DNA from: Thalassolituus maritimus
GTDB taxonomy: Bacteria; Pseudomonadota; Gammaproteobacteria; Pseudomonadales; Oceanobacteraceae
Reading direction: 5' to 3'
Length of the DNA stretch: 64,000 nt
Assembly (NCBI GenBank): GCA_913019975.1
Contig: CAJWBH010000014.1
Coordinates: 61,526 to 125,525 of the forward strand
The translations under genes and the position numbers were made by a program. The stretch's first letter is position 1, and each line of letters opens with the position of its first letter. Shown piece by piece: positions 18,249 through 26,500 of this stretch. Under the pieces are notes generated by a model, which was not told the DNA's origin, did no database searches, and was given only the letters and a program-made list of their open reading frames with translations.

Positions 18249-18277
18249 AGTGTACGCCTTCCATGCACTACGGACAA
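18249..18277 (-). promoter_or_regulatory. Putative moaA promoter
   Basis: On the minus strand TTGTCC (plus 18272-18277), a 17-bp spacer and TACACT (plus 18249-18254) fit a weak sigma-70 promoter. Initiation a few bases downstream would produce the structured leader. The remainder of the 403-bp gap up to 18498 includes a TTGACA at about 18439 that may serve the plus-strand DUF6916 gene, but its -10 partner is poor. Confidence 0.4.
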
Positions 18278-18498
18278 TTGTTGGCCGGTGCACATGTTCG
18301 TTTCACCGAGTGATCCGGCCAGGGTGATATACAAGTGGATATGCTTAGTTCGTATGAGACAGATGTATGCTTGTGGCATGATAAAGCTTTGCATCGTGGT
18401 GGATATCGCATCGCAGTGGACAATCGTCATCTGTCGTCCATTGACACTCTCAGTCGTAGTGCGTCTGATACCTGTGTTGTGTTTTACAGGACGTATTT

Positions 18499-18783
18499 AT
18501 GGAAGCAATCACATACGACTCAATGGACTCCCTGCTCGGTCAGCAAGTGACTTTATCGGACCATGCTGAAAATTCCGTGCGGCTGACCATCTCAGAGGTT
18601 GAGCGTACGGCGCTGGATGGTGATGAGTGGGAGGCGTTTGCAGTCTCGCTTGAGGGGCAGGATGATTTTCGGGTACCGCAGGGGATGTATCGGCTCACGC
18701 ACGAGGCGATTGGCAGTGGCGAACTCTTTATTACTGCGCACGGCCCGACCGAGTATCAGGCCGTGATCAGCAGGAAGCGTTAG
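18499..18783 (+). CDS. DUF6916 family small protein
   Basis: A 94-residue protein resembling the DUF6916 family, with SLLGQQVTLSD near 11-21, an acidic beta-rich middle, FRVPQGMYRLTHEAIG near 57-72, and YQAVISR at the end (family pattern QGxYxLxHxxLG). The family is small, cytoplasmic-looking and uncharacterised; members I know of occur beside phage tail-collar-like proteins, as here. A TTTACAGGACG stretch before the ATG supplies a ribosome-binding site. It starts the collar/surface-protein region; a GNAT gene on the opposite strand separates it from the collar genes. Confidence 0.65.
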   Translation: MEAITYDSMDSLLGQQVTLSDHAENSVRLTISEVERTALDGDEWEAFAVSLEGQDDFRVPQGMYRLTHEAIGSGELFITAHGPTEYQAVISRKR

Positions 18784-18807
18784 GAATCATCTATGCATGG
18801 ATGCAGA

Positions 18808-19311
18808 TCAGACAGACATCAATGCGGGCGTTGTCTCCATCAGAACATAGACCTCATTAAAGCGGCTGACCTCCTTGAAGCCCAGGCGCTCATAGAGTTT
18901 TTTCGCCGGATTATTCTGCTCAACGTGAATTCTCACCGGCAGGCCTTTCTCATTACCTTCTTCGATTATGTTCTGCAGCAGGTAGCTGCCTGCGCCAGAG
19001 TCCTGGTGTTCTGGAAGGATGGCAATATCAACAATGCGGATTTCATCGCTCCAGTAATCAATAAAGAAACGACCGGAAGGTCGGCCATCAATTTCAATAA
19101 TGCAGAAATGATCGCTGCAGTAATGGCTGTGGTAGTGCTGTGTCTGTGCCGAAAACTGCTGCTGAATAAAAAGTGTTTTTTGTTGTTCGTTAAAGGGCGT
19201 CATCGCCAGCTCCGCTTCGCGGGTGGTGCGGTATAACGACTCCATAAACGAATAATCATTGTCGCGTACAGAGCGCAGTGTGATGCGGCTTTCCCAGGCT
19301 CGGTTGGTCAT
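18808..19311 (-). CDS. GNAT family N-acetyltransferase
   Basis: Predicted acetyl-CoA-dependent N-acetyltransferase of 167 residues. Start chosen at the ATG at 19311 because AAGGA sits 7 bp before it; a 9-codon longer frame is less likely. Motif A of the GNAT fold is IAILPEHQDSGAGSYLLQ, followed by HVEQNNPAKKLYERLGFKEV (motif B). The substrate is unknown. Its place between DUF6916 and the collar triad, on the opposite strand, recurs in microcystin-dependent-protein-like loci as far as I recall; a role in modifying the neighbours would be inference. Confidence 0.88.
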   Translation of the reverse strand: MTNRAWESRITLRSVRDNDYSFMESLYRTTREAELAMTPFNEQQKTLFIQQQFSAQTQHYHSHYCSDHFCIIEIDGRPSGRFFIDYWSDEIRIVDIAILPEHQDSGAGSYLLQNIIEEGNEKGLPVRIHVEQNNPAKKLYERLGFKEVSRFNEVYVLMETTPALMSV

Positions 19312-19394
19312 TGGTAGTTCCTTGATTACCAGGATCATTCTTAGGAAGAAAGTGTGGGTAAAACCACGAATAAAGTAAACAGAGGGAGATCAGA

Positions 19395-19910
19395 ATGGCA
19401 GAACCTTTTTTGAGTGAAATCCGCATGTTCGGATTCGGCTGGCCGCCGCGTGGCTGGGCCGAATGCGATGGCCAGATTTTACCTATTAATCAAAATCAGT
19501 CTTTGTATTCATTGCTGGGTACGACTTACGGGGGCGATGGGCGCACGTCATTTGCACTGCCTGACCTCCGTAGCCGGACACCAGTGGGGATGGATGCAAG
19601 TTTGCGCCAGGGTCAAGGTGAGGGGATAGAAACCGTGACCCTCACGGGTGCCAATATGCCAGCGCACCGACATCCATTGAATGCGACGACAGAAGGCGGA
19701 ACGACCAAGTCCTTTGATGGCAATATATTAGCGTCCGCAGTCGATGATGGTTCACCAACGGATTACTATGCAGAGCCTCAGAACCTGGTCTCGTTCGCAT
19801 CGCAATCGGTGTCTTATATTGGTGGTTCTATGTCGCACAATAACGAACAGCCATCCCTCGTCGTTAATTTCTGCATCGCGATGCAGGGCCTTTTCCCATC
19901 GCGTAATTAA
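19395..19910 (+). CDS. Phage tail-collar domain protein (MdpB-like), paralogue 1
   Basis: 171 residues. N-terminal collar fold with the hallmark FLSEIRMFGFGWPPRGWAE, CDGQILPINQNQSLYSLLG and TYGGDGRTSFALPDLRSR, then a His-containing segment MPAHRHPLN, and a C-terminal NEQPSLVVNFCIAMQG. These features match microcystin-dependent protein MdpB-type sequences, which are related to the receptor-side collar of T4 short tail fibre gp12. No signal peptide. First of three tandem paralogues spaced 10-14 bp apart. No other phage structural genes are near, so this is not a prophage. Confidence 0.88.
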   Translation: MAEPFLSEIRMFGFGWPPRGWAECDGQILPINQNQSLYSLLGTTYGGDGRTSFALPDLRSRTPVGMDASLRQGQGEGIETVTLTGANMPAHRHPLNATTEGGTTKSFDGNILASAVDDGSPTDYYAEPQNLVSFASQSVSYIGGSMSHNNEQPSLVVNFCIAMQGLFPSRN

Positions 19911-19920
19911 GGAGCCAGTT

Positions 19921-20451
19921 ATGTCAGAACCATTTGTTGGCGAGATTCGTATGTTCGCCGGAAATTTCGCTCCGCGTGGCTGGGCTTTCTGTGATGGTCA
20001 GCTGCTGGCTGTCAGCCAGAATGATGCGCTGTTTTCATTGATCGGGACGATTTATGGCGGTGATGGCCGCACTACATTCGCTTTACCGGATATGCGCGGT
20101 CGCTTGCCTGTGCATCAGGGGCAAGGACCGGGGTTAAGCCCGCGCCGCCTGGGTGCGCGTTACGGCAGTGAGAAGGTGAACCTGACCATCAATCAGATTC
20201 CCAGTCACAGTCACGAATATCTGGGGTCGGCCAATATCGCTGATAGCAACAACCCGGCAAGTGATGTTGTAGCGTCTCATAATGATGGTGACCTTCCTTA
20301 CGTTGAGGTGCCGTCAGTCGACAAAATCAAAAGCCTCAGTAGCGATGCAGTCAGTGCGACGGGTGGCTCACAAGCGCATGAGAATATGATGCCGTCACTG
20401 TGCATTAATTACATTATGGCCCTGGTCGGTATTTATCCCTCGCGGCACTGA
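19921..20451 (+). CDS. Phage tail-collar domain protein (MdpB-like), paralogue 2
   Basis: 176 residues from the ATG at 19921, preceded by AAGGAGCC; a longer frame reaching back into paralogue 1 is rejected. It opens MSEPFVGEIRMFAGNFAPRG and keeps CDGQLLAVSQNDALFSLIG, YGGDGRTTFALPDMRGR, HQGQGPGLSPRRLG and the C-terminal ENMMPSLCINYIMALVGIYP. It differs from paralogue 1 by the RRLG segment shared with paralogue 3, suggesting 2 and 3 are the closer pair. Probably co-translated with both. Confidence 0.88.
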   Translation: MSEPFVGEIRMFAGNFAPRGWAFCDGQLLAVSQNDALFSLIGTIYGGDGRTTFALPDMRGRLPVHQGQGPGLSPRRLGARYGSEKVNLTINQIPSHSHEYLGSANIADSNNPASDVVASHNDGDLPYVEVPSVDKIKSLSSDAVSATGGSQAHENMMPSLCINYIMALVGIYPSRH

Positions 20452-20465
20452 AAAGGAGTTTTATT

Positions 20466-21005
20466 ATGTCTGAACCATTTATCGGAGAAATCCGTATTTT
20501 TGGCTGCAACTTTGCCCCTCGTGGCTGGGCCTTCTGCCAGGGGCAGTTACTACCGATTGCTCAGAATACGGCATTGTTCTCAATTCTGGGTACAACCTAT
20601 GGTGGTGACGGTCGTACGACACTTGCCTTGCCGGACCTGCAGGGCCGTGCGCCGATGCATCCGGGGCGAGGTCCTGGTCTGACAGCGCGTCGTCTGGGAG
20701 AAACAACCGGCGTTAATGAAGTCACGCTCACAGAGGCCGAACTTCCCAACCATAAGCACGTCGTCTACGGGGCTCAGACAGTGGGTACAGAGGCGTCACC
20801 ATCGAATACCAGAATGATGGCGATAGACAGACCGTCGACTGGCGACAATATCGTGTACCTGAACACCGCATCGACGAAAAATACAGTGATGGCAACCGAG
20901 ACCATCGGTTCGATGGGGGGGAGCCAGGCGCACGAAAACCGTCAGCCTTTGATGGGCATGAATTTTTGTATCGCGCTGGTGGGGCTCTACCCAAGTCGCA
21001 GTTAA
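20466..21005 (+). CDS. Phage tail-collar domain protein (MdpB-like), paralogue 3
   Basis: 179 residues, opening MSEPFIGEIRIFGCNFAPRG, with CQGQLLPIAQNTALFSILG, TYGGDGRTTLALPDLQGR, HPGRGPGLTARRLGETTG and a C-terminal ENRQPLMGMNFCIALVG. The middle (about 95-150) is the variable part of the three paralogues, as expected for the exposed region of a collar trimer. An AAAAGGAG site precedes the ATG. A four-unit 13-bp repeat begins inside its stop codon. Confidence 0.88.
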   Translation: MSEPFIGEIRIFGCNFAPRGWAFCQGQLLPIAQNTALFSILGTTYGGDGRTTLALPDLQGRAPMHPGRGPGLTARRLGETTGVNEVTLTEAELPNHKHVVYGAQTVGTEASPSNTRMMAIDRPSTGDNIVYLNTASTKNTVMATETIGSMGGSQAHENRQPLMGMNFCIALVGLYPSRS

Positions 21006-21053
21006 TCGCCAGAGTTAACGGTAAGGATTAACGGCGAGGCTTAATCGCGATAA
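21002..21053 (+). repeat. Four 13-bp tandem repeats overlapping a stop codon
   Basis: TTAA recurs at 21002, 21015, 21028 and 21041, exactly 13 bp apart, in units TTAATCGCCAGAG, TTAACGGTAAGGA, TTAACGGCGAGGC and TTAATCGCGATAA. The first unit contains the stop codon of the third collar gene. Confidence 0.75.
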
Positions 21054-21070
21054 GTGATGTGTGTACGAGT

Positions 21071-21094
21071 GAGGGGCAGGGAGGCCCCTCTTTC
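21071..21094 (+). terminator. Hairpin after the collar triad
   Basis: Perfect 7-bp stem GAGGGGC / GCCCCTC with a 6-nt loop followed by a short TTTC tract. It may be a weak or partial intrinsic terminator separating the collar genes from the subtilase, 27 bp upstream of the subtilase start. Confidence 0.45.
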
Positions 21095-21116
21095 AGTTTG
21101 ATTGGTTTGAGAAATA

Positions 21117-22328
21117 ATGCGTATTTTATTGCTGTTGCTCGTTATATTTTCGTCCCCTGTAATGGGTTGTGAACTGCCATTCCCGAATCTCGGTAAAGTC
21201 TGGTGCTTAGTGCCTTCCGCCAATGACTCCCAGACAGGCGTGTACCGGGTCAGTGGCAAAGATTTGCAGGTAAGTTTGTCTGATCGCCTGATTGTTCGGG
21301 CAAATGGCTTTACTCGCGAATCCCTGCAGGCGCTTGATTCGCGTATTGAGGCTGTCAGTGAGCTTTACCTCATGGACGACGCCGTCTATTACTCCGTTAA
21401 TGTCGGCATAAAAGACCGCCTTCCCGGAGTGATCCGTTCGTTGTCTAAGGTTCAGGGCATCAGTCTGGTGCAGCCAGATATCCTGCAACTGCGGGAGAAG
21501 CATGTAACAGACGTCCCGGCGCTGACTCCTCCCGCCTATCTCACCCAGCTCGGTATACCTGAGTTGTGGCCGGCGACTCCTCAAGGGCGAGGGGTGCGCG
21601 TTGCCGTTATTGATGATGGTTTTGATCTGGAGCATGAGGAGCTCACGCACACTCAGGTGATTTTCAGTTACGACACGACCAGCCGTTCACAGGATGTAAG
21701 CCCAGGGGGAGGGGATGACTCGCATGGAACCAGAGTCGCGGGCACGATATTCGCTGCTCATAATGGCGTCGGCATTGACGGAATCGCGCCGCAGGCGAAC
21801 CTGATAGCTATCCGTCAGCCGGATACCTGGACGAGTCATACGATCCTCAGTTTCTACCTCTCTAAACTGTCTCAAGCTGACATTGTTAACGCTAGTTGGC
21901 GCTCCCAATGGTTATTGGAACCCGTCGCTGATATTGTTGAAGACTTGGCGCAAAATGGCCGCAGAGGAAAAGGCTCTGCTGTGGTATTTTCCGCCGGAAA
22001 CAGTGGTATGGAGTTGACTGGGGGTGACTCGGAATCCCAGCTGCAAGCCGCTGTGGTGATCGGAGCAGATAACGGACAGGGACAAAGGACGAGGTTCAGC
22101 AACTATGGACAGTCAGTGGATGCATACGTTTATGGTAAGGCCGCGCCCGCAGTGGTGCCGGGCGGCTATGGACGTTTCAGTGGCACTTCCTTGTCTGCGG
22201 CTGTGGTCAGTGGCTATTTTGCTCTTCTTCTCTCACAAGACCCGTCGCTTACCCTTCATCAGTTGGTTGCGCGACTGCAACAACGCTTGTCTCTATATCA
22301 GTCCAGTCTGCAGGGGCCAGAATCATGA
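21117..22328 (+). CDS. S8 (subtilisin-like) serine protease, probable lipoprotein
   Basis: 403 residues with the complete subtilase triad: Asp in VAVIDDGFD (D166), His in DSHGTRVAGT (H203) and Ser in RFSGTSLSAAVV (S358); the oxyanion Asn region is VVFSAGNSG. An N-terminal signal sequence ends SSPVMGC with Cys18 in a lipobox-like setting, so a membrane-anchored periplasmic or surface place is plausible. Residues ~30-130 resemble an inhibitory propeptide-like domain. Its stop overlaps the next start (ATGA), tying it to the TIGR03032 gene and the giant surface protein, which could be its substrate (inference). Confidence 0.9.
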   Translation: MRILLLLLVIFSSPVMGCELPFPNLGKVWCLVPSANDSQTGVYRVSGKDLQVSLSDRLIVRANGFTRESLQALDSRIEAVSELYLMDDAVYYSVNVGIKDRLPGVIRSLSKVQGISLVQPDILQLREKHVTDVPALTPPAYLTQLGIPELWPATPQGRGVRVAVIDDGFDLEHEELTHTQVIFSYDTTSRSQDVSPGGGDDSHGTRVAGTIFAAHNGVGIDGIAPQANLIAIRQPDTWTSHTILSFYLSKLSQADIVNASWRSQWLLEPVADIVEDLAQNGRRGKGSAVVFSAGNSGMELTGGDSESQLQAAVVIGADNGQGQRTRFSNYGQSVDAYVYGKAAPAVVPGGYGRFSGTSLSAAVVSGYFALLLSQDPSLTLHQLVARLQQRLSLYQSSLQGPES

Positions 22329-23557
22329 CTGATACGCCCCAAACTCAGGAGCCGCAGGAAGATTCTGCACAGAATGACACTGTGAAGAATGACGCTTTGG
22401 AGAGCGCGACTGATTTCTCGTTTACGTATTCGGGAAATATCCCCGCGATCCTTAAGCATCTGAATATCTCTTTGGCGTTTACTTCCTATCAGGCCGGTCG
22501 TCTGATGCTGGTTCGTACGGACGGAGAAGACCTGGAAATCAACTTTAAAGAATTTCCCCGACCAATGGGCCTGACGGCAACCGATCAGGGGCTGATACTC
22601 GGTACCTTTACTCAGATTATTCAATTCCAGCGAGAAGACGGTCTGCTTGAGCAGATTAAGAAACCCCTGCCGGATATTGCTCAGGACATCACTGCGCCCC
22701 GAGCCCATAAAAACGACGAAGAGAAACAGGCCGACGCCGAAAAGCGGCTGGCGAATAAGACCTATGTTGAAAAACTGAAACCGGTCGACGCACGCGTCGA
22801 TGCTTGTTTTATTACCCGTTCAACTCACTACACCGGCATGATTAACATCCATGACATCGAATGGGGAAACACTGGTTTATGGGCGGTTAATTCAAGTTTT
22901 TCATGCCTTTGTACTATCGATCCTTCCTACAGTTTTGTGCCTCAGTGGAAGCCCCCATTTATTGAAACACTGACGCCTGAAGACCGCTGCCACTTAAATG
23001 GCATGACGCTCCGCGATGGTGAGCCTGCGTATGTCACCACCTTTTCCCAATACGAAGACCGCAAACAGTGGCGTGACAGCGACAAGCATACGGGCACGCT
23101 GATTGACGTAAAGCGCAATGAAGTGGTGGTCAGTGGACTGGCAATGCCTCATTCACCGCGTTGGCACAATGGTCGGGTTTATTTCTGTCATTCGGGGCTG
23201 GGTCATCTCAATTGCTATCACCCTGACACGGGTGAAATGGAAGTGATTGCAGAATTGCCGGGCTTTACCCGGGGAATCGATATTTACGGCAGCATTATGT
23301 TTGTCGGCTTATCGCGTAAGCGTCAGAGTGATGTGACAAGCCCCGGCCTGGTGACCGAAGACTCCGAGAAAACCTGCTCAGGTATCTGGCTGTTTAACCT
23401 CGATACGCACGAAGTGATCGGCACCATTAAATTTCAGGGCAATGTTGATCAGATATACGACATCGCCATCTTATATAACACCAGCTTTCCGGAAGTGATC
23501 GAACCTGATCACCCGAGAATGCGGAACCACTTTTCTCACCCAGGCCTCCCAACCTGA
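22325..23557 (+). CDS. TIGR03032 family protein
   Basis: 410 residues. Recognised from FTYSGNIPAILKHLNISLAF-type opening (FSFTYSG then SLAFTSYQAGRLMLVR), FPRPMGL, ARVDACFITRSTHYTGMINIHDIEW-type core (ITRSTHYTGMINIHDIE), WAVNSSFSCLC, DRCHLNGMTLRDGEPAYVT, GLAMPHSPRWHNGRVYF and a late LPGFTRGIDIYGSIMFVGLS. The repeated short strands suggest a beta-propeller. No signal peptide; the first 30 residues are polar. The family is uncharacterised. It is translationally coupled to the subtilase before it and lies 10 bp before the giant protein, so a role in that protein's maturation or modification is a reasonable hypothesis only. Confidence 0.8.
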   Translation: MTDTPQTQEPQEDSAQNDTVKNDALESATDFSFTYSGNIPAILKHLNISLAFTSYQAGRLMLVRTDGEDLEINFKEFPRPMGLTATDQGLILGTFTQIIQFQREDGLLEQIKKPLPDIAQDITAPRAHKNDEEKQADAEKRLANKTYVEKLKPVDARVDACFITRSTHYTGMINIHDIEWGNTGLWAVNSSFSCLCTIDPSYSFVPQWKPPFIETLTPEDRCHLNGMTLRDGEPAYVTTFSQYEDRKQWRDSDKHTGTLIDVKRNEVVVSGLAMPHSPRWHNGRVYFCHSGLGHLNCYHPDTGEMEVIAELPGFTRGIDIYGSIMFVGLSRKRQSDVTSPGLVTEDSEKTCSGIWLFNLDTHEVIGTIKFQGNVDQIYDIAILYNTSFPEVIEPDHPRMRNHFSHPGLPT

Positions 23558-23567
23558 AGGATTTATT

Positions 23568-26500
23568 ATGGATAACAATCCCAATAAGAAACGACCAGGA
23601 ACGTCGGCGCCATTGAAAGCTATCGCGCCTGTGATCGCCATGGCTGTGCCTTTCTCTGCGCCTTTTTCTGCATCAATGGCCAATGCATCTTCGCGCTTAG
23701 CCAGTGTCAGCCGCAATGGCCTGAATAAGCGCGCTGTTGTTTCTCAGGTTGAGCAATACCGTCGTCCAGAGGCGGCAGGAGCATTCTCCGCGTTTGGGGG
23801 CGTTGCAAATGCACGGGCTGTTTCTCGAACGGTTGATCAGGACGCGCTCGCTTTTCTGGCCAGCAATGATTTGTTATCGGTTGGCGATGAAAGGGTCGGA
23901 TATGAAAGTGGCGACCTGGATGATCTGACCGGCAGAAAGAATTTTCTTAGCTGCACGAAAAGTGGTGCACCGTATTACTTCCCGGGCGGAACTTTTCCGA
24001 TTACCACTTCGTTTTTCTGTACCAGTCTCTATAGCGCAAACTGGATTCCTGGCCAGGACGAGCAACCCCCGCATTTCAAAGACGGTATTGGCCAGGAAAC
24101 TCTGGTCGATATGACGATTCTTCCCGGCAACTCAGATTCTCAGTTGTTTGAAATGGCCGACAAGAACCTCAGCTCGATTTCATTGACCGCCGCGTCCAGT
24201 AACCAGGCCGCGGTACGCGATGCCGATATTACGATTACTCGTGACGCGGTCGCGATCGATACTTACACCATAGCGATCAACAATGTAGTGGGCGGTGGTG
24301 GCGCGACCATTACCGTAACGGCTACCGATGGTAATGGTAATTCCCGGAGTGACACTTTCTTTATCGACACGGGTGTAGCGCCAGATCCTCTGGAAATGAC
24401 CGGAGGTGACAGCGCAGTGTCTCTGATGATTCTTGAGGATGCCGGGCTGACCGCACTCAGCGCTGCGGATTTCGCTGCGGCAACCGGTGCGACGGGTACG
24501 CTGAGCTGGTCAGCGAGCGGGGCAACAAAAGGCACCGCCAGCGCAACGGGTTCAGTGTCAGCGCCAACGACCGGTGCCTCACCTACGTCGGTCACATACG
24601 CACCGAACGCCAATGCCACAGGCAGTGATACCTTTACCGTTACCGTCAATGATGGCTCGGCGACCGACAGTCGTGCTGTGAATGTCACTATTACTCCAGT
24701 GAACGATGCACCAACGCTGATTGTTCCGTCGACGCAGCGCGTCAGTGGCACAGGGGGCTCGCAGCGGTCCATTCCGGGGTATGCGACAGCGCAGCCGGGA
24801 GGTGGTTCTGATGAAGCTGGCCAGACATTTACCTATTCGGTGGTAGAAACCCTTGATGAAAATAATGTTGTTTCCGGCGTGTCCATTACGTCAACAGGAG
24901 AACTGCGCTTCACCCCGGCGGTGGATGCGGAAGGCTACGCTTACTACTCCGTCACGGTGACCGACAGCGGTGGTACCGCCAACGGTGGGGTAGATACCTC
25001 GGCACCTATTGTGGTGACGTTGAGCATCGACACTCTGGCTCCGGAACTCACTCTGAACACGCCGGTTGCCTCACCGACCACGGATCACCGTCCGGAAGTC
25101 ACCTACTCCTCGAACGAAGCCGGTTACCTGTCAGGCGGCGGTTCGTGTGGTGTGGCAGATGCAGGACTGAAAACTCCCGGAACGTACACCGTTCGCCTGA
25201 CGCAGACCGACAATACTACGCCGCTGGCTGATGGCACCTACAGTGACTGTACACTGATCGTGGAAGACACGAACGGCAATGCCACTACATTGCCGCTGGG
25301 TACCTTCGTTGTAACGTCTGACCTGACGCCGCCAACCGTCACTTCAGTCGACGTTCCCACCAACGGGACCTACGGTGTTGGCGATGTACTGAGTTTCACG
25401 GTGAACACTGACGAAGCCGTTAACGTCAGCGGCAGTCCGGCAATCAATATGATGATTGGCGGCACTCCGCGCAAAGTTACTTACAGCAGTGGTTCCGGCA
25501 GCCAGTCACTGGTGTTCAGTACGACGGTCGCTGTTGGCGATCTGGACACCGATGGTATCGAAGTACTGTCTCTGACCCTGGACGGTGGAACACTGACCGA
25601 CGCCGCGGGCAATGCGATGGACCTGACACTGAATGGCCGTGGCCCGACCGCGGGCATTCTGGTTGACGGTGTGGCCCCCGTTGTCAGCAGTGTCACTGTA
25701 CCTGCTGCCGGTACCTATGCCGTGGGGGATGTGCTTGCCTTTACGGTTACTGCATCCGAAGCACTGACCATTTCTGGAGGCACGCCTTCGCTTGAACTGG
25801 TCGTTGGCTCTACAGTCCGTCAGGCATCCATGGTAAGTGCTTCCGGCACAGATATGACCTTTACCTATACCGTGACTGCTGGTGACCTGGATAGTGACGG
25901 CATTTCCGTAAACAACCTAGTGGCTAACGGTGCGACCCTGCAGGACGCTGCTGGAAATGATCTGGCTCTGGGAGTGGGTGCGGTTGATAGTAGTGGCGTG
26001 CTTGTTGATGCTGTTGTGCCCGTAGTGACCTCTGTTGCGGTGCCGGCTGATGGCTTATACAGCGAAGGTGGCACGTTCGACTTTACCGTAAACCTGTCAG
26101 AGCCGGTTACGACCACTGGCGCTCGCCCTGTATTGAATCTGAATATTGGTGGGCAGTTACGCGAAGCCGCATTGTTGGATGGTAATGGAACTGCAGCACA
26201 TGTATTCCGCTACGCCGTACAACCGGGCGATGAAGATTCTGACGGCATCGAAGTGCTGACCATGGATCTGAAAGGCTCAACGGCAGTCGATGCTGCCGGT
26301 AACGGTCTGAATACGGCGTTGAATAACGTCGCGACAACAACAGGTATCACGGTCGACGCGGTAGTGCCTGTAATCAGTGTGATCAACACCAGCGCCACAG
26401 CAACAATCCCAGCCGGCGGGACGCACGACTTTATTCTGCGCTTCTCCGAAGATGTCACTCTGAATACCACGGGTGGCAGCCCTCGAATTGCTCTCGATGT

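Noticed and set aside
19395-21005. Prophage suggested by tail-collar proteins
   Set aside because: No capsid, portal, terminase, baseplate, integrase or lysis gene is nearby; MdpB-like collar proteins are common outside phages.
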